Shown: piece after piece, positions 1 through 8,713 of the stretch
How positions within the stretch are numbered: the stretch's first letter is position 1
Layout: each line of letters begins with the position of its first letter
NCBI RefSeq assembly: GCF_950097975.1
Contig: NZ_CATNHF010000029.1
Coordinates: 1 to 64,000 of the forward strand
Reading direction: 5' to 3'
From: Microbacterium sp. T2.11-28
Lineage (GTDB): Bacteria; Actinomycetota; Actinomycetes; Actinomycetales; Microbacteriaceae
DNA length: 64,000 nt
Translations under genes and position numbers: made by a program
Notes under the pieces: generated by a model
Databases searched by the model: none
Seen by the model: the letters and a program-made list of their open reading frames with translations, nothing else
Told to the model about the DNA's origin: nothing

Positions 1-115
1 GATGTGGGCGTCGGCGTCGGCGTCGGGGTGGGCGTGGGTGTCGGGGTCGGGGTCGGGGTGGGCGTGGGTGTCGGCGTCGGAGCCGGAGTCGGACTGGGCG
101 TCGCGGTGCGCGTCG
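1..115 (-). repeat. Tandem hexanucleotide repeat coding Pro-Thr
   Basis: On the minus strand this stretch is an almost pure run of CC(C/G)AC(G/C)-type hexamers that encode Pro-Thr dipeptides. The base-level period of six continues to the window edge. Such arrays change length by slippage, so the tail length is probably variable between strains. Confidence 0.8.
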
Positions 116-1400
116 GCGAGGGCGTCGGCGCCGGAGTGGGCGTCGCCGTCGGGCTCGCGCTCGGGGTCGGGTCGAACGTCGGCGTCGGCGCCGGTGCGGG
201 CTCGGCGGTGGGGCTGGTGGTCGGGGTGGCTTCGGGCACCTGTGTGGGCGAAGGGCCGGGGGCCGGCAGGGCGATCGGATCGTCGTCCCCCGCGGGCGGC
301 AGCGGCTTCTCCGGCACACCGTCGCCCGGCGCGGCCACGTGTGTCGACACGAGCTGCGGGATGGCGACGGCGGCGCCGACGGCGACGCCCGCGACGACGA
401 GGGTGACGAGCGCCGCGAGGCTGCCGGCACCGGCCAGGACGCCGCTCCCGCCCGCGCCGGCGGCGGCGCCCGCGCTCCCGACCGAGGAGGCCCCGAGCCC
501 GGACCCCGACGAACCGGCGGTGCTCCCGCCGCCGACCAGGACGGCACCGGGCGCCGCCGTCGAGGCGCCCGCGGCCATCGCGACCAGTGGCGCTCCGCCG
601 CCCTGGACGGTCGCCAGGTACGCGGTCGCGGCACCGGTGCCGACCGTGAGCGGCAGGAGGATCATCGCCAGTCGATGCGAGACCTCCCGTGCCTCCGACG
701 CCACGATCGTGCATCGTGCGCAGTCGGCGAGATGTGCCTCGACCTTCGCGCGGTCGCGTTTGCCGAGATTGCCGCGGGCGTAGGCGCCGAGCCGATCGAT
801 GGTCCAGTGGCACGCGGAGTCCTCGGCCACCGACCGCAGGTGCGCCTGGATCCACGCCTCGCGGAGCCCTTCGCGTGCGCGGAACGCCAGCTGCGCGACC
901 GCGGTCGGCTTCATCCCCAGCAGGGGGGCGATCTCGGCCGGCTTCATCTGCTCGATCTCCGTGTACCAGAGCACCTCCTGCCAGCGCGTGGGCAGGCTGC
1001 GGAAGGCCTGGTGCGTGAGGCTGCGGTCGAGGGCCTCGTCGGTGGCGTGCGCGCTCGCGTCGGGATCCTCGACGGCCTCGAGCTCGTCGATGGTCGTCTC
1101 TCGGCGTGCGCGGCCCCACCCCGCGGCGGTGTTGCGGATGCTCGTGAACAGGTAGGCGCGGAACGACCCGGTGGGCCCGCCGCCGTTCTGGATCGAGCGG
1201 AAGATCCTCGTGTAGGCCTCCTGCACGAGGTCGTCGGGATCGATGCTCGACGTGATCGACTGCGCCACCGAGAGCCCGGAACGGTAGTGGCGGCGCCAGA
1301 GCTCGCCGAATGCCCCGGCGTCGCCCGACCGTGTGCGCAGCACGAGGTCGGCGTCGGCGAGGTCGGGCGCGTCGTCGCGCGTGTCGTCGGTCGTGGTCAT
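1..1400 (-). CDS. ECF-type sigma factor with zinc finger, membrane segment and Pro/Thr tail (3' end beyond window)
   Basis: The visible 466 codons start with sigma-70 region 2 (about residues 20-90, with the [14 protein letters not shown] stretch) and region 4 (about 130-185), as in ECF sigma factors. A putative anti-sigma-type zinc finger follows (C198, then H223-x3-C227-x2-C230), then a Gly/Ala/Ser-rich linker, one hydrophobic segment (about 327-350) and a Pro/Thr repeat tail that runs off the window. Family knowledge: ECF factors are normally about 180-200 residues and the zinc finger belongs to a separate anti-sigma factor. Inference: a membrane-tethered sigma factor that carries its own restraint and an exported, possibly wall-spanning tail. 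ATG at 1400 was chosen because the domain begins just after it; no strong ribosome site is visible. Confidence 0.85.
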   Translation of the reverse strand, partial: MTTTDDTRDDAPDLADADLVLRTRSGDAGAFGELWRRHYRSGLSVAQSITSSIDPDDLVQEAYTRIFRSIQNGGGPTGSFRAYLFTSIRNTAAGWGRARRETTIDELEAVEDPDASAHATDEALDRSLTHQAFRSLPTRWQEVLWYTEIEQMKPAEIAPLLGMKPTAVAQLAFRAREGLREAWIQAHLRSVAEDSACHWTIDRLGAYARGNLGKRDRAKVEAHLADCARCTIVASEAREVSHRLAMILLPLTVGTGAATAYLATVQGGGAPLVAMAAGASTAAPGAVLVGGGSTAGSSGSGLGASSVGSAGAAAGAGGSGVLAGAGSLAALVTLVVAGVAVGAAVAIPQLVSTHVAAPGDGVPEKPLPPAGDDDPIALPAPGPSPTQVPEATPTTSPTAEPAPAPTPTFDPTPSASPTATPTPAPTPSPTRTATPSPTPAPTPTPTPTPTPTPTPTPTPTPTPTPT

Positions 1401-1764
1401 CGCAGTCGTCGAGAGGCTTCCGTGGGTGAGGAGGGCGGCGTCGGGTTCGGGGCCCACCCAAGAGACGCGTCAGCGTGCATGCTATGACGCGATTCTCGGA
1501 AAATGCCGTCCGGGGATCCGAGCGGGGGTTTTCTGCGAAGTCGCGTAATAGACCGGGGCCACCCCGGTCTCACCATCTGAGGTCGTCTACCCGACGCCCG
1601 GCGGCTCTGCCGCGGAGCGGGACGACATCGCGTGCCGCGGTCCTGGGGCTCAGACCGCGGACGAGGTCGCGCGCCTGGGGGAAGGCGCGGCGCCCGCGGG
1701 GACAGGCGGGGCGGAGTGCGCTGGGGGGCGCACCCGCCCCGCATCTCCGCCGGGTCGGATGCCG
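1401..1764. other. 364-bp gene-free stretch between sigma factor start and nagA end
   Basis: I see no credible gene here: open frames in this stretch show no recognisable protein. It holds a perfect 9-bp stem with a 3-nt loop at 1550-1570 (AGACCGGGG/CCCCGGTCT), the larger hairpin behind nagA at 1706-1742, and presumably the sigma factor promoter somewhere between 1400 and 1550. Confidence 0.5.
1706..1742 (-). terminator. GC-rich hairpin after nagA
   Basis: GCGGGGCGG (1706-1714) pairs with CCGCCCCGC (1734-1742), and after a one-base bulge GTGCGC (1716-1721) pairs with GCGCAC (1728-1733). This makes a nearly perfect 15-bp stem 22 bases downstream of the nagA stop. There is no T-run, which is common for actinobacterial terminators. 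Confidence 0.5.
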
Positions 1765-2910
1765 TCAGGCGCGGGCCGCGCGGACGCCGTCGACCCACAC
1801 CGCGCGCACCGAGAGCGCGTCGTCGAGCAGCACCGCATCGGCCGCGGCGCCCGCGCGGAGGGAGCCGTAGCGCCCCTCCTCGCCGATGGCGCGCGCCGGC
1901 ACGGAGGTGAGGGCGGACACCGCCGAGGCCAGGTCGACACCGGCGCCCACCGCGACCCTCAGCGCGGCGTCCTGCGTGAGGGTGGAGCCGGCGATCGCAC
2001 CGCCGTCGTCGAGGCGAGCCGTGCCGCCGGCGACCGTGACCGCGAGTCCGCCGAGCTCGTAGTGGCCGTCCCCCACGCCGGCGGCGGCCATCGCGTCCGT
2101 GATGAGCGCGACGCGCCCCGGCGCGCCGGTGAAGGCGAGGGCCACGACGGAGGGGTCGACGTGGATGCCGTCGGCGATCACCTCGAGCGTGACGCGGTCG
2201 TCGCCGAGCGCCGCCACGATCGGTCCGGGCGCGCGGTGGTGGATGCCCGGCATGGCGTTGAAGGCGTGTGTGAGCAGGGTGGCGCCGGCGTCGAACGCCG
2301 CCGCTGCCTGCGCGGCGGTGGCGCCGGTGTGGCCGACGGCGACCCGGGCGCCGCCGGCCACGAACCGGCGGACGGCGTCCAGCGCGCCGGGAAGCTCCGG
2401 AGCGAGCGTCACCTGTCGCACGGTCCCCGCGCCCGCGGTGAGCAGGCGGTCGACCGTCGCCGCATCCGGCGGGCGCAGCAGGCCCTCGGTGTGCGCGCCC
2501 TTGTGCGCCGGGTCGAGGAAGGGGCCTTCCAGGTGGCTTCCGAGGATCGTGGCGTCGTCGCCCGCGAGGCGCGCGATCGTGCGCACTCGCTCCGCGAGGT
2601 CGTTGACGGACGCGGTCACGAGGGAGAGGACGGCCCGCGTCGTCCCCCGCGCGAGGTGGACGGCGCGGGCGGTGCGGATCGCCTCCGGACCGTCGTCGAA
2701 CGCGCATCCGCCGCCGCCGTGCCCGTGCAGGTCGATGAAGCCGGGGGTGAGGATCCCGCCGTCGCCGTCGAGCGCGTCGGAGGCGGGAAGCGCGCGCCAG
2801 CCGTCGCCGGTCCCGGTGGCGATCACCACGCCGTCGCCGAACGCCGCCCACGCGTCGTCGGTGATCCGGCCGTCGTCGACCAGACGCACGGAGTGCACGA
2901 CGGTGGTCAT
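1765..2910 (-). CDS. nagA: N-acetylglucosamine-6-phosphate deacetylase
   Basis: A 381-residue amidohydrolase that removes the acetyl group from GlcNAc-6-phosphate in the cytoplasm, giving glucosamine-6-phosphate. The metal-site motif HGHGGGG (H62, H64), the ligand E128 in SHLEGPF, H194 in GHTGA, H215 in HAFNAM and the catalytic aspartate D272 in LITDAM are all present, and the length is normal. The ATG at 2910 overlaps the stop of the upstream hexosaminidase by 4 bp, so the two form one operon for chitin- or peptidoglycan-derived aminosugars. No glucosamine-6-phosphate deaminase (nagB) lies in this window. Confidence 0.93.
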   Translation of the reverse strand: MTTVVHSVRLVDDGRITDDAWAAFGDGVVIATGTGDGWRALPASDALDGDGGILTPGFIDLHGHGGGGCAFDDGPEAIRTARAVHLARGTTRAVLSLVTASVNDLAERVRTIARLAGDDATILGSHLEGPFLDPAHKGAHTEGLLRPPDAATVDRLLTAGAGTVRQVTLAPELPGALDAVRRFVAGGARVAVGHTGATAAQAAAAFDAGATLLTHAFNAMPGIHHRAPGPIVAALGDDRVTLEVIADGIHVDPSVVALAFTGAPGRVALITDAMAAAGVGDGHYELGGLAVTVAGGTARLDDGGAIAGSTLTQDAALRVAVGAGVDLASAVSALTSVPARAIGEEGRYGSLRAGAAADAVLLDDALSVRAVWVDGVRAARA

Positions 2911-4424
2911 CGCGACCCGCCTGCTTCTGCGGCCGCGGTGGTGACGCCCTGGCTGCGCCACAGCGGGACCAGGGCGGCCGCGCGATCCCGGAACGAGTCC
3001 CACGTGCGGTCCGGATGCGAGCCGGTGCGCGGCGACCACGCGGCCTCGGCCGCGGCGGCGATGCGGGGGAACGCGAGGGCGTCGATGTCGGCGAGGTCCC
3101 GCACCGTCTCGGTCCACAGCGGGGCCTCGACGCCGAGGATGTTCTCCTCGCCGACGCCGCCCACGACCTCCGCCGGCTCCCACGAGTACGCGCGCTCCAG
3201 GGAGGTCGCCCCGCGCGCCCAGGTGAGCCCGATCGGGAAGTCTTCGCTCGGCTTCATGTCCAGGTAGATCGCGTCGGCGGGTGAGAGGACCACGCGGCCG
3301 CCACGGGCGACGAACGCTCGCGTCTTGTCGTCCATGCCGTCGGTCGGGGTCACGAAGCCCCAGTACTGGCCGATCGTGCCCGCTGCGAGCCCTGGCGCTG
3401 CGCCGGCCTCGTGCCAGGTCACCGGTGTCTTGCCGAGTCCGGTCACGATCTCGGTCGCCCGCGCCATGGCGTAGGAGAAGTCCTCCGCCGACGTGCCGAG
3501 GGCCTCGTCGCCGCCGACGTGCAGGTAGGGGCCGGGGGTGAGGGAGGCCACGTCGGAGAGCACGTCCTCGAGGAAGGCGTACGTCTCCTCCTCGCGGATG
3601 CGCAGCGACGAGAAGCCCACCGCCATCCCCTCGTAGGGCTCGCCGTGCTGCGGCAGGCCGCCGCCGAAGACACGGACCGTGTCGCGGACGTGATCGCTGA
3701 GAACGGGCTGCTCGGCCAGCTCGGGATAGGCGAGCGAGACCGCGTGCGTGTGCCCCGGGAGGTCGATCTCGGGGACCACGGTCATGTGCCGTGCCGCGGC
3801 GTAGGCGACGATCCGCCGGTAGTCGTCCTGGGTGAAGAAGCCGCCGCCGTCACCGCCCACCGACGAGCCGGACGCGCGCTCGGTCAGCAGCGGGCGCGAC
3901 GGGATCTCCAGCCGCCAGCCCTGGTCGTCGCTGAGGTGCAGGTGCAGCACGTTGAACTTCAGCGCGGCGGCGCGGTCGATGTAGGCCTCGACGGTCGCGA
4001 CGGGATGGAAGTGGCGTGCCACGTCGAGCATGACCCCGCGGTAGGCGAAGCGCGGTGCGTCGCCCACGCGGACGGCGGGGATCCGCCACGCCCCGTCGTC
4101 GTCGCGGGTGAGAAGCTGCCCGAGCGTCTGGACGCCGTAGAAGAGCCCCGCCGCGTCGGCGCCCGCGATGCGCACCCCGTCCGCGTCGGCGACGAGCCGG
4201 TAGGACTCGGGTGCGCCGGAGCCGTCCACGACGAGGTCGATGTCGCCCGTCGTGCCGTCGGCGTCATGGCCGATCGGGGCTCCGACGGCCCGCAGGATCC
4301 TGCGCAGGGCGGCGGCGGCGCTCGGGTCGCCCGAGAGTGCGGCGGCGTCCGAGAGGCGGAAGGCCGCACCGGGGGAGCGCTCGGCCGACGAGGGGAGGGG
4401 GACGACCGGGGGTGGAGTCACCAT
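2907..4424 (-). CDS. GH20 beta-N-acetylhexosaminidase
   Basis: Releases terminal beta-linked GlcNAc/GalNAc from chitooligosaccharides or cell-wall fragments. A small alpha/beta domain (about 1-120) precedes the GH20 barrel. HVGGDEA supplies the substrate-assisted catalytic pair D306/E307; LHLHLSDDQGWR and VPEIDLPGH are further GH20 blocks. No signal peptide is visible, so it probably works in the cytoplasm on imported sugars before nagA, with which it overlaps by ATGA. I used the ATG at 4424, nearest the conserved PLPSS start. In-frame ATGs at 4433 and 4463 are alternatives, and the latter has AGGA 8 bases upstream. Confidence 0.9.
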   Translation of the reverse strand: MVTPPPVVPLPSSAERSPGAAFRLSDAAALSGDPSAAAALRRILRAVGAPIGHDADGTTGDIDLVVDGSGAPESYRLVADADGVRIAGADAAGLFYGVQTLGQLLTRDDDGAWRIPAVRVGDAPRFAYRGVMLDVARHFHPVATVEAYIDRAAALKFNVLHLHLSDDQGWRLEIPSRPLLTERASGSSVGGDGGGFFTQDDYRRIVAYAAARHMTVVPEIDLPGHTHAVSLAYPELAEQPVLSDHVRDTVRVFGGGLPQHGEPYEGMAVGFSSLRIREEETYAFLEDVLSDVASLTPGPYLHVGGDEALGTSAEDFSYAMARATEIVTGLGKTPVTWHEAGAAPGLAAGTIGQYWGFVTPTDGMDDKTRAFVARGGRVVLSPADAIYLDMKPSEDFPIGLTWARGATSLERAYSWEPAEVVGGVGEENILGVEAPLWTETVRDLADIDALAFPRIAAAAEAAWSPRTGSHPDRTWDSFRDRAAALVPLWRSQGVTTAAAEAGGSR

Positions 4425-4463
4425 GGCTCTCATTCTGCCCGCCGGCGACTCCGGCGGAGGCAT

Positions 4464-4478
4464 GTAAAGGTTCCTAAC
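4464..4478 (-). promoter_or_regulatory. Possible ROK-type operator half-palindrome
   Basis: The minus strand reads GTTAGGAACCTTTAC just upstream of the hexosaminidase gene. It resembles the left part of the GTTAGGAAAC-TTTCCTAAC sites recognised by actinobacterial ROK-family sugar repressors, with a poor right arm. The match is from memory and imperfect. Confidence 0.3.
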
Positions 4479-4515
4479 AAAACCGTCCGGGCCAGCCTAT
4501 CAGCGCCGCATCCGG

Positions 4516-4521
4516 TATGCT
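4516..4521 (+). promoter_or_regulatory. Candidate -10 box for glyA-folD
   Basis: TATGCT lies just upstream of the riboswitch, placing the transcript start at about 4527-4530, at its 5' edge. No convincing -35 box is visible 17 bases upstream. Confidence 0.4.
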
Positions 4522-4522
4522 C

Positions 4523-4605
4523 GGGGGGTCGCGACTGGCGTTGAGGTGGGACACCACCGGGGAGCGACCGACACGGCATTCGACCGCACGCCTGGGCCGA
4601 TGCGA
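4523..4605 (+). promoter_or_regulatory. ZTP riboswitch (pfl motif)
   Basis: The leader carries the conserved pieces of the ZTP/ZMP-sensing pfl RNA in order: GGGTCGCGACTGGCG (4526-4540), GGTGGGACACCACCGGGGAG (4545-4564) with its small hairpin, then CCGCACGCCTGGGC (4584-4597). Family knowledge: it senses the folate-stress alarmone ZTP and controls one-carbon genes, often glyA and folD, which are exactly the genes downstream. How it switches (termination or translation) is not clear; the stretch 4606-4660 shows no obvious T-run. Confidence 0.88.
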
Positions 4606-4670
4606 GCACCTCGACACCCGTCGCTGTTGCTCAGCACACAGAATCCGAAAGCCGTCGTCAGGAGATCGTC

Positions 4671-5945
4671 ATGACCGATTCCGTCTTCAACGCCCCGCTC
4701 GCCGAGGTCGACCCCGAGATCGCCGAGGTGCTCGACCGCGAGCTCCAGCGCCAGCGCGGCTACCTCGAGATGATCGCCTCCGAGAACTTCGTGCCGGTCT
4801 CGGTGCTCCAGTCGCAGGGATCGGTCCTGACGAACAAGTACGCCGAGGGCTACCCCGGGCGTCGCTACTACGGGGGGTGCGAAGAGGTCGACGTCGCCGA
4901 GGAGCTCGCCATCCAGCGCGCCAAGGACCTGTTCGGCGCCGAGTTCGCCAACGTGCAGCCGCACTCGGGCGCCACCGCCAACGCCGCCGTGCTCCACGCC
5001 ATCGCGCGTCCGGGCGACACGCTGCTCGGTCTCTCGCTCGACCAGGGCGGCCACCTCACCCACGGCATGAAGATCAACTTCTCGGGCCGGCTCTACGACA
5101 TCGTCGCGTACGGCGTCGACCCGGAGACCTCGATCATCGACATGGAGGAGGTCCGCCGGCTCGCGCTCGAGCACCGCCCGAAGGTGATCATCGCCGGCTG
5201 GTCGGCCTACCCGCGCCAGCTGGACTTCGCGAAGTTCCGCGAGATCGCCGACGAGGTCGGCGCGCTCCTGTGGGTCGACATGGCGCACTTCGCCGGTCTC
5301 GTCGCCGCGGGCCTGCACCCCTCGCCCGTGCCCCACGCCCACGTCGTCTCGTCGACCGTGCACAAGACCATCGGCGGCCCCCGCTCGGGCTTCATCCTCA
5401 CCAACGACGCCGACCTCGCCAAGAAGATCAACACGGCCGTCTTCCCCGGCCAGCAGGGCGGGCCGCTCATGCACGTGATCGCCGCCAAGGCGACCGCCTT
5501 CAAGCTGGCCAAGACGCCGGAGTTCGTCGAGCGGCAGGAGCGCGTGCTGCGCGGCGCGCACATCATCGCCGAGCGCCTCTCGCAGCAGGACGTGAAGGAC
5601 GCCGGCATCTCGGTGCGCTCCGGCGGCACCGACGTGCACCTCGTGCTCGTCGACCTGCGCGACGCGGAGATCGACGGCAAGCAGGCCGAGGACCTCCTCC
5701 ACGACATCCACATCACGGTGAACCGCAACGCGGTGCCGAACGACCCGCGCCCGCCGATGGTGACGTCGGGGCTGCGCATCGGCACTCCCGCGCTCGCCAC
5801 CCGCGGGTTCGGCGACGCCGAGTTCGCCGAGGTCGCCGACATCATCGCGCTCGCGCTGCTTCCCGGCGCCGACGTCGAGGCGCTGCGCGCCCGCGTCGCG
5901 GTGCTGACCGAGGCGTTCCCCCTCTACCCGGGCCTCCAGCAGTGA
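4671..5945 (+). CDS. glyA: Serine hydroxymethyltransferase
   Basis: PLP enzyme that interconverts serine plus tetrahydrofolate with glycine plus 5,10-methylene-tetrahydrofolate. The 424-residue sequence is full length. The PLP lysine is K232 in [16 protein letters not shown], and the N-terminal MIASENF and [13 protein letters not shown] blocks are typical. The start has a good AGGAG site 5-7 bases upstream. It sits directly behind a ZTP riboswitch and its stop overlaps the folD start (GTGA), so both one-carbon genes are made from one folate-responsive transcript. Confidence 0.97.
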   Translation: MTDSVFNAPLAEVDPEIAEVLDRELQRQRGYLEMIASENFVPVSVLQSQGSVLTNKYAEGYPGRRYYGGCEEVDVAEELAIQRAKDLFGAEFANVQPHSGATANAAVLHAIARPGDTLLGLSLDQGGHLTHGMKINFSGRLYDIVAYGVDPETSIIDMEEVRRLALEHRPKVIIAGWSAYPRQLDFAKFREIADEVGALLWVDMAHFAGLVAAGLHPSPVPHAHVVSSTVHKTIGGPRSGFILTNDADLAKKINTAVFPGQQGGPLMHVIAAKATAFKLAKTPEFVERQERVLRGAHIIAERLSQQDVKDAGISVRSGGTDVHLVLVDLRDAEIDGKQAEDLLHDIHITVNRNAVPNDPRPPMVTSGLRIGTPALATRGFGDAEFAEVADIIALALLPGADVEALRARVAVLTEAFPLYPGLQQ

Positions 5946-6829
5946 CGGCGCAGAAGCTCGACGGGGTCGCCACCGCGGCCGCCATCAAGGCCGAACTCGC
6001 CCAGACGGTCGCCGCGCTCGCCGAACGGGGCATCGTCCCGGGCCTGGGCACGCTGCTCGTCGGCGACGACCCGGGATCGCGCTCCTACGTGACCGGCAAG
6101 CACCGCGACTGCGCCGAGGTCGGTGTGGCCTCGATCTCGGTCGAGCTGCCCGCGACCGCGACGCAGGACGAGATCGCCGACGCCGTCCGCGCCCTCAACG
6201 AGGACCCCGCCGTCACCGGGTTCATCGTGCAGCTGCCGCTGCCGAAGGGGATCGACGAGAACGCCATCCTCGAGCTCATCGACCCGGCGAAGGACGCCGA
6301 CGGGCTCCACCCGACCAACCTCGGACGGCTGGTCCTGGGCGTCGACCCCGCGAACGCGATCGCGGCGCCCCTGCCGTGCACCCCCGCCGGCATCGTCGAG
6401 CTCCTCGAGCGCCACGGGGTCGCCATCGCGGGCAGGCACGTGACGGTCATCGGCCGCGGCATCACCGTCGGACGGCCGCTCGGTCTGCTGCTGACCCGCA
6501 AGGGCACCGATGCCACGGTGACGCTGACGCATTCGCGTACCCCCGACCTGGCCGCGGAGGTCGCCCGCGCCGACATCGTCGTCGCGGCGGTCGGGCAGCC
6601 GCATCTGGTCAAGGCCGAGTGGATCAAGCCCGGCGCCGCCGTGCTCGATGTGGGCGTGACCCGCGTCGGCACGACCGAGTCGGGGAGGGCCAAGCTCGCG
6701 GGCGATGTCGACCCCGCCGTCGCCGAGGTCGCCGGCTGGCTCTCGCCCAACCCCGGAGGCGTGGGGCCGATGACTCGGGCGATGCTCGTCGCGAATGTCG
6801 TGGAGACCGCGGCGCGCCTCGCCGGCTGA
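5942..6829 (+). CDS. folD: Bifunctional methylenetetrahydrofolate dehydrogenase/cyclohydrolase
   Basis: Converts 5,10-methylene-THF through methenyl-THF to 10-formyl-THF. The 295-residue protein has the Y-x3-K catalytic motif (Y49, K53 in SYVTGKH), the QLPLPKGID block and the Rossmann signature [11 protein letters not shown]. The GTG start overlaps the glyA stop, so translation is probably coupled. An apparently longer frame in register upstream lies inside glyA in another frame and is not real. It supplies formyl units for purine synthesis, which fits ZTP control. Confidence 0.96.
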   Translation: MTAQKLDGVATAAAIKAELAQTVAALAERGIVPGLGTLLVGDDPGSRSYVTGKHRDCAEVGVASISVELPATATQDEIADAVRALNEDPAVTGFIVQLPLPKGIDENAILELIDPAKDADGLHPTNLGRLVLGVDPANAIAAPLPCTPAGIVELLERHGVAIAGRHVTVIGRGITVGRPLGLLLTRKGTDATVTLTHSRTPDLAAEVARADIVVAAVGQPHLVKAEWIKPGAAVLDVGVTRVGTTESGRAKLAGDVDPAVAEVAGWLSPNPGGVGPMTRAMLVANVVETAARLAG

Positions 6830-6840
6830 CGGCGCCCTGT

Positions 6841-7093
6841 CGGAGCGGCGTTTCGTCTCGCTGCGCTCGCTCAACGTCCGGAGCGCGCTTCCCGGTCGTT
6901 GAGCGAGGAGCGCAGCGACGAGACGGAACGGAGCTGCCCGGCCCTCGGTCGTTGAGCGAGGAGCGCAGCGACGAGACGGAACGGAGCTGCCCGGCCCCCG
7001 GTCGTTGAGCGAGGAGCGCAGCGACGAGACGAAACGGCGTCGTGTCGGAGCGGCGCTGTCGTCTCGCCGCGCTCGCTCGACGTCCGGAGCGCC
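6841..7093. repeat. 53-bp tandem repeat flanked by inverted copies
   Basis: Three direct copies with core GTCGTTGAGCGAGGAGCGCA begin at 6894, 6947 and 7000, exactly 53 bp apart; the spacer GGAGCTGCCCGGCCC is nearly identical each time. Inverted relatives of the core (TCGTCTCGCTGCGCTCGCTC) lie at about 6853-6872 and 7059-7078, both within a shared context that ends in CGTCCGGAGCGC. The inverted copies could pair with the direct ones and act as a bidirectional terminator between folD and the convergent ABC operon. Confidence 0.9.
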
Positions 7094-7101
7094 GACCCGC
7101 G

Positions 7102-7851
7102 TCAGGCGGTGAAGCGCGCCAGGAACTCCCGGGTGCGCGCGTGCTGCGGTGCGGTGAACAGCTGCGCGGGCGGTCCCTGCTCGACGATGACACCGTCGTC
7201 CAGGAACACGACCCGGTCGGCCACGTCGCGCGCGAAGCCCATCTCGTGCGTGGCCATGAGGATGGTCGCGCCGTCGACGACGAGCTCGCGGACGAGCTCG
7301 AGCACCTCGCCGACGAGCTCCGGGTCGAGGGCCGAGGTGATCTCGTCGAGCAGGAGCACCTCGGGGTCGGTCGCGATGGCGCGGACGATCGCCGCGCGCT
7401 GCTGCTGGCCGCCCGACAGTCTGTCGGGGTGCTCCTTCGCCTTGTCCACGAGGCCCACCCGCGCCAGCAGTGTCCGTGCGCGCTCCTCGGCGTCGCGCCG
7501 CGGCATCCGGTGCACCACGCGCGAGGCGAGGGTGACGTTGTCGAGCACCGACAGGTGCGGGAACAGGTTGTAGCTCTGGAAGACCGCGCCGAACCGCGCG
7601 CGGATGGCGTTGGCGTCGGCGCGGGGATCGGAGATGTCGACGTCGGCGAGGAAGATCTGCCCGTCGTCGATGGGCTCCAGCAGGTTCAGGCAGCGCAGGA
7701 GCGTCGACTTGCCCGAGCCGCTGGCACCGATGACGGCGACGACCTCGTGCCGGGCGAGCTCCAGGTCGATGCCGCGCAGCACCTCGCGCTCGCCGAACGC
7801 CTTCCACAGACCGCTCGCGCGCAGCAGGGGAGCGGGGGCCGGCACGGTCAC
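7102..7851 (-). CDS. Polar amino-acid ABC transporter, ATP-binding protein
   Basis: Cytoplasmic ATPase of a PAAT-family importer (GlnQ/HisP type, 249 residues). It shows Walker A GASGSGKST, Q-loop FQSYNLFPHLSV, signature LSGGQQQR, Walker B LLLDEITSALDPE and the switch His in MATHEMGFA. The GTG start overlaps the permease stop by 4 bp. It is the last of three genes (binding protein, permease, ATPase). Substrate cannot be read from this subunit. Confidence 0.95.
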   Translation of the reverse strand: MTVPAPAPLLRASGLWKAFGEREVLRGIDLELARHEVVAVIGASGSGKSTLLRCLNLLEPIDDGQIFLADVDISDPRADANAIRARFGAVFQSYNLFPHLSVLDNVTLASRVVHRMPRRDAEERARTLLARVGLVDKAKEHPDRLSGGQQQRAAIVRAIATDPEVLLLDEITSALDPELVGEVLELVRELVVDGATILMATHEMGFARDVADRVVFLDDGVIVEQGPPAQLFTAPQHARTREFLARFTA

Positions 7852-8693
7852 AGGATCGCTCCCGCCTGCTCGCGTTCGCGCAGCCGCGCGGTGTACCAGT
7901 CGGCCAGGCGGATCGTGGGGATCGCGAGCAGCACGAAGAGGATGCCGGCCACCACATAGGGCGTGAAGTTGTAGGTGAGCGAGGCGACCGAGCGCGCGCC
8001 GGCGATCGCATCCATCGCGCCGAGGATCGAGATCAGCCCCACGTCCTTCTGCATCGAGATGAAGTCGTTCATGAGCGGCGGCGTCATCTTGCGCAGCGCC
8101 TGGGGCAGCACGACGCGGCGGAGCGTCTGGACGTACCCGAGCCCGAGGGCGCGGGCGGCGAGCCGCTGCGAGGGGTGCACCGCCTCGATGCCCGCCCGGA
8201 TCACCTCGGCGACGTACGCGGAGTAGGTGAGCGTCACCGCGATGACGCCGAGCAGCACCACCGGCATGCGCGTGTCGGTGATCGTCGGCAGGCCGAAGCC
8301 CACGAGGTACAGCACGATGATGAACGGGAAGCCGCGGAACAGGTCGGTGTAGCCGGCGGCGATCACCCGCACCGGGAAGAACACGGGCCCGCGGAGGGTG
8401 CGCAGCACCGCCACCAGCAGCGCGACGAGCGCGACCGTGATCACCGACAGGCCGAGCACCTGCAGGTTGATGAGGAAGCCGTCCCAGACCTTGGGAAGCG
8501 CCTGCAGGGCGACGTCGGGAGCGAAGAAGCTCTGCTGGACCGATGCCCAGCCGGGCGTGTTGATGACCGTCGCCCAGACGATCGCCGCGAAGACGAGGGT
8601 CGACGCGATCGCGACGAGCACCGACCGGCGCTCACGCCCCCGTCGGAAGGCGCGCCGGTCGAGCTCGAGCGCGCTCGGCTGATGCGATGTCAC
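7848..8693 (-). CDS. Polar amino-acid ABC transporter, permease
   Basis: Integral membrane subunit of 281 residues with a short basic cytoplasmic N-terminus and about five or six hydrophobic segments. The EAA-type loop that docks with the ATPase is seen as AARALGLGYVQTLRRVVLPQ, and TDLFRGFPFIIVLY is typical of the HisM/GlnP family. Only one permease gene is present, so a homodimer is expected. GTG start at 8693. Confidence 0.94.
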   Translation of the reverse strand: MTSHQPSALELDRRAFRRGRERRSVLVAIASTLVFAAIVWATVINTPGWASVQQSFFAPDVALQALPKVWDGFLINLQVLGLSVITVALVALLVAVLRTLRGPVFFPVRVIAAGYTDLFRGFPFIIVLYLVGFGLPTITDTRMPVVLLGVIAVTLTYSAYVAEVIRAGIEAVHPSQRLAARALGLGYVQTLRRVVLPQALRKMTPPLMNDFISMQKDVGLISILGAMDAIAGARSVASLTYNFTPYVVAGILFVLLAIPTIRLADWYTARLREREQAGAIL

Positions 8694-8713
8694 AGAACGA
8701 CGCTAGCGCGACG

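Noticed and set aside
4..783. Plus-strand frame encoding a Gly-Val repeat protein
   Set aside because: It is the exact complement of the Pro/Thr-coding tail and zinc-finger part of the sigma factor, which has clear domains on the minus strand.
1550..1570. Perfect 9-bp stem with 3-base loop
   Set aside because: Too far from nagA (about 195 bp) and without a T-run to call as its terminator; listed only within the gap description.
1475..1870. Small plus-strand frame in the gap before nagA
   Set aside because: Ser/Arg/Ala-rich product, overlaps the 3' end of nagA and two hairpins, no ribosome site.
4517..6829. Apparent 770-codon frame ending in folD
   Set aside because: The upstream part runs through the riboswitch and glyA in a wrong frame; the folD domain starts at the GTG at 5942.
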